NCBI RefSeq assembly: GCF_000429465.1
Contig: NZ_AUBX01000017.1
Span: forward strand, 1-64,000
From: Algoriphagus vanfongensis DSM 17529
Lineage (GTDB): Bacteria > Bacteroidota > Bacteroidia > Cytophagales > Cyclobacteriaceae
DNA length: 64,000 nucleotides
Reading direction: 5' to 3'
In this document: positions 61,938-64,000 of the stretch, piece by piece
Layout: each line of letters begins with the position of its first letter
Position numbering within the stretch: position 1 is the stretch's first letter
Program-made: the position numbers and the translations under genes
Notes under the pieces: generated by a model
The model's database searches: none
The model's input: the letters and a program-made list of their open reading frames with translations, nothing else
Told to the model about the DNA's origin: nothing

Positions 61938-61980
61938 AAAAGTCTCCCGGAGCATGGATTCCGGGAGACTTTTTTATTTT
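61938..61980 (+). terminator. rpmE terminator overlapping the next promoter
   Basis: AAGTCTCCCGG, loop AGCATGGATT, CCGGGAGACTT followed by TTTTTATTTTTG. The T-tract merges into TATTTTTG, a perfect -7 element for the next gene. Confidence 0.93.
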
Positions 61981-61982
61981 TG
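61975..61982 (+). promoter_or_regulatory. TATTTTTG element at the GlmU-like gene start
   Basis: A TAnnTTTG match lying inside the T-tract of the rpmE terminator and 4 nt before the ATG of the next gene. No TTG was found at the standard distance. It may be only a by-product of the T-run. Confidence 0.35.
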
Positions 61983-61986
61983 CCAC

Positions 61987-63183
61987 ATGGAAAATATTCT
62001 TTTGTTTGATGATCCTTCCTTCAGGGGATCCTTGTTGCCTTTCACTTTTACACGTCCAGTGGCGGATATCCGGGTAGGTATCCTGAAGATTTCGGAAAAA
62101 TGGGCAAAACGAAGTCAAGGGTCGGTTTCTTTTTTGACACAAGACTATCTCCAAGCAAAATTTCCCCGTGCCAAAGGAGAGCATATCGCCATCAATGGAG
62201 CTTGGCTGCCAGATGCGGCATCTTGGGAAAGTGTAGCGAAACTTCAGCCTAATCAGTCTCTGTTTTATGGCAAAGTCTTATTGGCGAGCTACATAGGTGA
62301 GACTGAAAAAAATCTATCCAAAGCGGCTGAAAAAGAGGTGGTTCAGATTTCATTTGAGCCTGTGCTTTTGCAGAAAAGCTGGAATATTTTCCAATACAAC
62401 GGCGCTCAGATCAGGGAGGATTTTGAACTCCTTACTGCTCAGCGGGAGTCTGCGCCAATCGGTGATCCTCACACCAAAATCTACGCTCCCGACAATATCT
62501 TTGTGGAAGAAGGGGCTGTCATACGTGCCGCCGTGCTCAATGCGGAATCCGGTCCGATCTACATCGGCAAAAACACAGAAATCCAAGAAGGAGCCTTGAT
62601 CCGTGGACCATTTGCTCTCTGCGAAGGCAGTACCGTCAATATGGGAGCAAAGCTCCGAGGGGATACCACTGTCGGCCCGCATTCCAAAGTGGGGGGGGAG
62701 GTGTCTAACTCAGTGATTTTTGGGTATAGCAACAAAGGCCATGAAGGCTTTTTGGGTAATTCGGTCCTCGGTGAGTGGTGTAATCTCGGGGCTGATACCA
62801 ATACGTCAAATTTGAAAAATAACTATGCCCCAGTCAAAGTCTGGGATTATATCAAGGGAGGATTTTCCAATACAGGCTTGCAGTTTTGCGGACTGATGAT
62901 GGGGGATCATTCTAAATGTGGAATCAACACGATGTTTAATACCGGAACGGTAGTGGGGGTGGGAGCCAATATTTTCGGAGATGGCTATCCTCGCAATTTT
63001 ATTCCTTCCTTTGCTTGGGGAGGTGCGGCTGGATTTTCTACCTTTCAATTCCCAAAATTCAAAGAAACTGCCCAGGCTGTCATGGCCCGTCGCAAACTGG
63101 AATGGACAGAGCTGGAAGAGGAATTGTATCAACGGCTCTTTGAATCTTCCAAAAACTATAGAATTTGGGAAAAAAACACCTGA
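61987..63183 (+). CDS. GlmU-like sugar nucleotidyltransferase with left-handed beta-helix domain
   Basis: 398 residues. The N-terminal part (1-170) has the FRGSLLPFTFTRPVADIRVG start of the Bacteroidota-specific alternative GlmU. A left-handed beta-helix (about 190-345) follows, with hexapeptide repeats such as VIRAAVLNAESGPIYIGK, TEIQEGALIRG and SVLGEWCNLGADTNTSNLK. A C-terminal helical tail includes WTELEEELYQRLFESS. It likely makes UDP-N-acetylglucosamine or another sugar nucleotide for cell-wall precursors. The ATG at 61987 is favoured over an in-frame ATG at 61954, which lies inside the terminator. holB starts 8 nt after its stop. Confidence 0.88.
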   Translation: MENILLFDDPSFRGSLLPFTFTRPVADIRVGILKISEKWAKRSQGSVSFLTQDYLQAKFPRAKGEHIAINGAWLPDAASWESVAKLQPNQSLFYGKVLLASYIGETEKNLSKAAEKEVVQISFEPVLLQKSWNIFQYNGAQIREDFELLTAQRESAPIGDPHTKIYAPDNIFVEEGAVIRAAVLNAESGPIYIGKNTEIQEGALIRGPFALCEGSTVNMGAKLRGDTTVGPHSKVGGEVSNSVIFGYSNKGHEGFLGNSVLGEWCNLGADTNTSNLKNNYAPVKVWDYIKGGFSNTGLQFCGLMMGDHSKCGINTMFNTGTVVGVGANIFGDGYPRNFIPSFAWGGAAGFSTFQFPKFKETAQAVMARRKLEWTELEEELYQRLFESSKNYRIWEKNT

Positions 63184-63191
63184 TCTGAGTT

Positions 63192-64000
63192 ATGCAATTT
63201 GCCGATATTCCAGGCTTGCCTGAGACCAAAGCCCATCTGATCAATGCTGTCAAAAACAATCATTTGGCGCATGCACTCCTATTTCATGGGCCGGAGGGTT
63301 CTGCTAATTTGACTCTCTCACTGGCTTTGGCCACCTATCTCTACTGTCAAAATCCCGGTGAGACGGATTCCTGTGGTACTTGTGCTGCCTGCCAGCGGAT
63401 GGCTAAGCTGGTGATGCCGGATTTGAATTTTGCATTTCCCGTCATAGCGAAAGCCAAAGAGTCCGATAAGGGGGATGACAAGGATCAGAAAGTCGATCAT
63501 CTGGCCAATTGGAGAAAGTTTGCTTTGGAACAGCCCTATGGCAACGTTCATGATTATATCTATTTCAATGGATTTGAGAAGAAGCAGTTGAACATCTCTG
63601 TGGGGGCTGCTCGGCAGATCATTCAGACATTATCTTTGGTTTCCTTTGAAGGAGGGTATAAAATCATGATGATCTGGGGGGCGGAATTTCTCAATCAGCA
63701 GGCTGCCAATGCTTTGCTGAAAATCTTGGAAGAGCCTCAGCCGAAAACCATTTTTATTCTTGTCACAACTCAGGCAGAACAACTGCTGACGACGATCCTG
63801 TCACGTACTCAAAAGGTCATGGTTCGCGGTTTTTCTGATCAGGAGATTCACGACTATTTGGTGGAAGCAGGGTTGGCGGATGAGCAGACTGCTGCACAGA
63901 TCTCCATGATTGCGGATGGCAATCTACGGGAGGCACTCAGGCTGGTCAACCAAGTAGAAGATCAGCAAGTCGTATGGATCAGAAATTGGTTTAGACTTTG
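63192..64000 (+). CDS. holB: DNA polymerase III subunit delta' (truncated at window end)
   Basis: Opens with MQFADIPGLPETKAHLINAV and continues in frame to the window end, about 269 codons, with no stop. AHALLFHGPEGSANLTLSLA is the P-loop position, but it lacks the Walker lysine (GPEGSAN), as is normal for non-ATPase delta' subunits. CGTCAACQRM is the zinc-binding Cys cluster (about 59-68), KIMMIWGAEFLNQQAANALLK and ILEEPQPKTIFIL are family blocks, and TILSRTQKVM replaces the SRC motif. It is a clamp-loader subunit of the replicative polymerase. The C-terminal domain lies outside the window. Confidence 0.93.
   Translation, partial: MQFADIPGLPETKAHLINAVKNNHLAHALLFHGPEGSANLTLSLALATYLYCQNPGETDSCGTCAACQRMAKLVMPDLNFAFPVIAKAKESDKGDDKDQKVDHLANWRKFALEQPYGNVHDYIYFNGFEKKQLNISVGAARQIIQTLSLVSFEGGYKIMMIWGAEFLNQQAANALLKILEEPQPKTIFILVTTQAEQLLTTILSRTQKVMVRGFSDQEIHDYLVEAGLADEQTAAQISMIADGNLREALRLVNQVEDQQVVWIRNWFRL

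Overview
This window looks like a chromosomal segment of a Bacteroidota bacterium of the Cytophagales/Cyclobacteriaceae type (Algoriphagus-like). The call rests on inference from several signs: TAnnTTTG-type -7 promoter elements, lineage-typical small genes (DUF4199 pair, DUF4293, DUF4295 after rpmG, DUF5522), an Amt/porin pair, a RemB/Wzi-like outer-membrane protein, and the alternative GlmU-like enzyme. No species assignment was possible without a search. Coding density is high, and most genes fall into short, tightly spaced operons.

Layout. 1-0.6 kb: the 3' end of an rRNA operon (23S tail, 5S, terminator) with palindromic repeats. 0.6-4.8 kb: a catalytically dead dihydroorotase-like protein, two DUF4199 membrane proteins and two family-2 glycosyltransferases, convergent with a methyltransferase. 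5.7-7.3 kb: a TolC-family protein. 7.2-10.8 kb (minus strand): SPFH protein, PH-like membrane protein and ribbon-helix-helix protein; ftsY; DUF4295-rpmG-rpmB; DUF5522. 10.9-14.3 kb: ornithine aminotransferase, a HAD phosphatase and an OprP-like porin.

14.6-32.9 kb holds the standout feature: four consecutive plus-strand genes of 2200, 1078, 2171 and 642 codons, with 3-4 nt gaps or a 4-nt overlap, so almost certainly one 18.3-kb operon. The first encodes a highly repetitive beta-strand-rich protein with a DUF6603-like C-terminal half. The other three belong to no family I can name with a function, although they contain strongly patterned motifs. None has an evident signal peptide, and no phage-tail, secretion or transposition genes flank them. 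This is the best candidate for an undescribed system in the window.

33-39 kb: a SelU/MnmH-like protein lacking the rhodanese cysteine, divergent from hemB; an ammonium transporter with a porin; and a small secreted protein built from three exact-period repeats. 38.9-41.3 kb (minus): a GroES-like protein and dnaK. 41.8-48.7 kb: MOSC protein; hemE; collagen-like lipoprotein; and a truA-ABC exporter-OMP-GyrI-like run; DUF4293. 48.7-50.7 kb (minus): ECF sigma factor, anti-sigma factor and outer-membrane protein. 50.8-54.5 kb: trans-sulfuration enzyme, rhodanese lipoprotein, PAS protein coupled to a metallo-hydrolase, and a second metallo-hydrolase. 54.6-55.7 kb: an orphan HsdR-N-like nuclease on an AT-rich islet. 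55.8-61.4 kb (minus): yifB, a small membrane protein, a second ABC exporter and a RemB/Wzi-like protein. 61.7-64 kb: rpmE (type B), a GlmU-like enzyme, and the start of holB, which runs off the window end.
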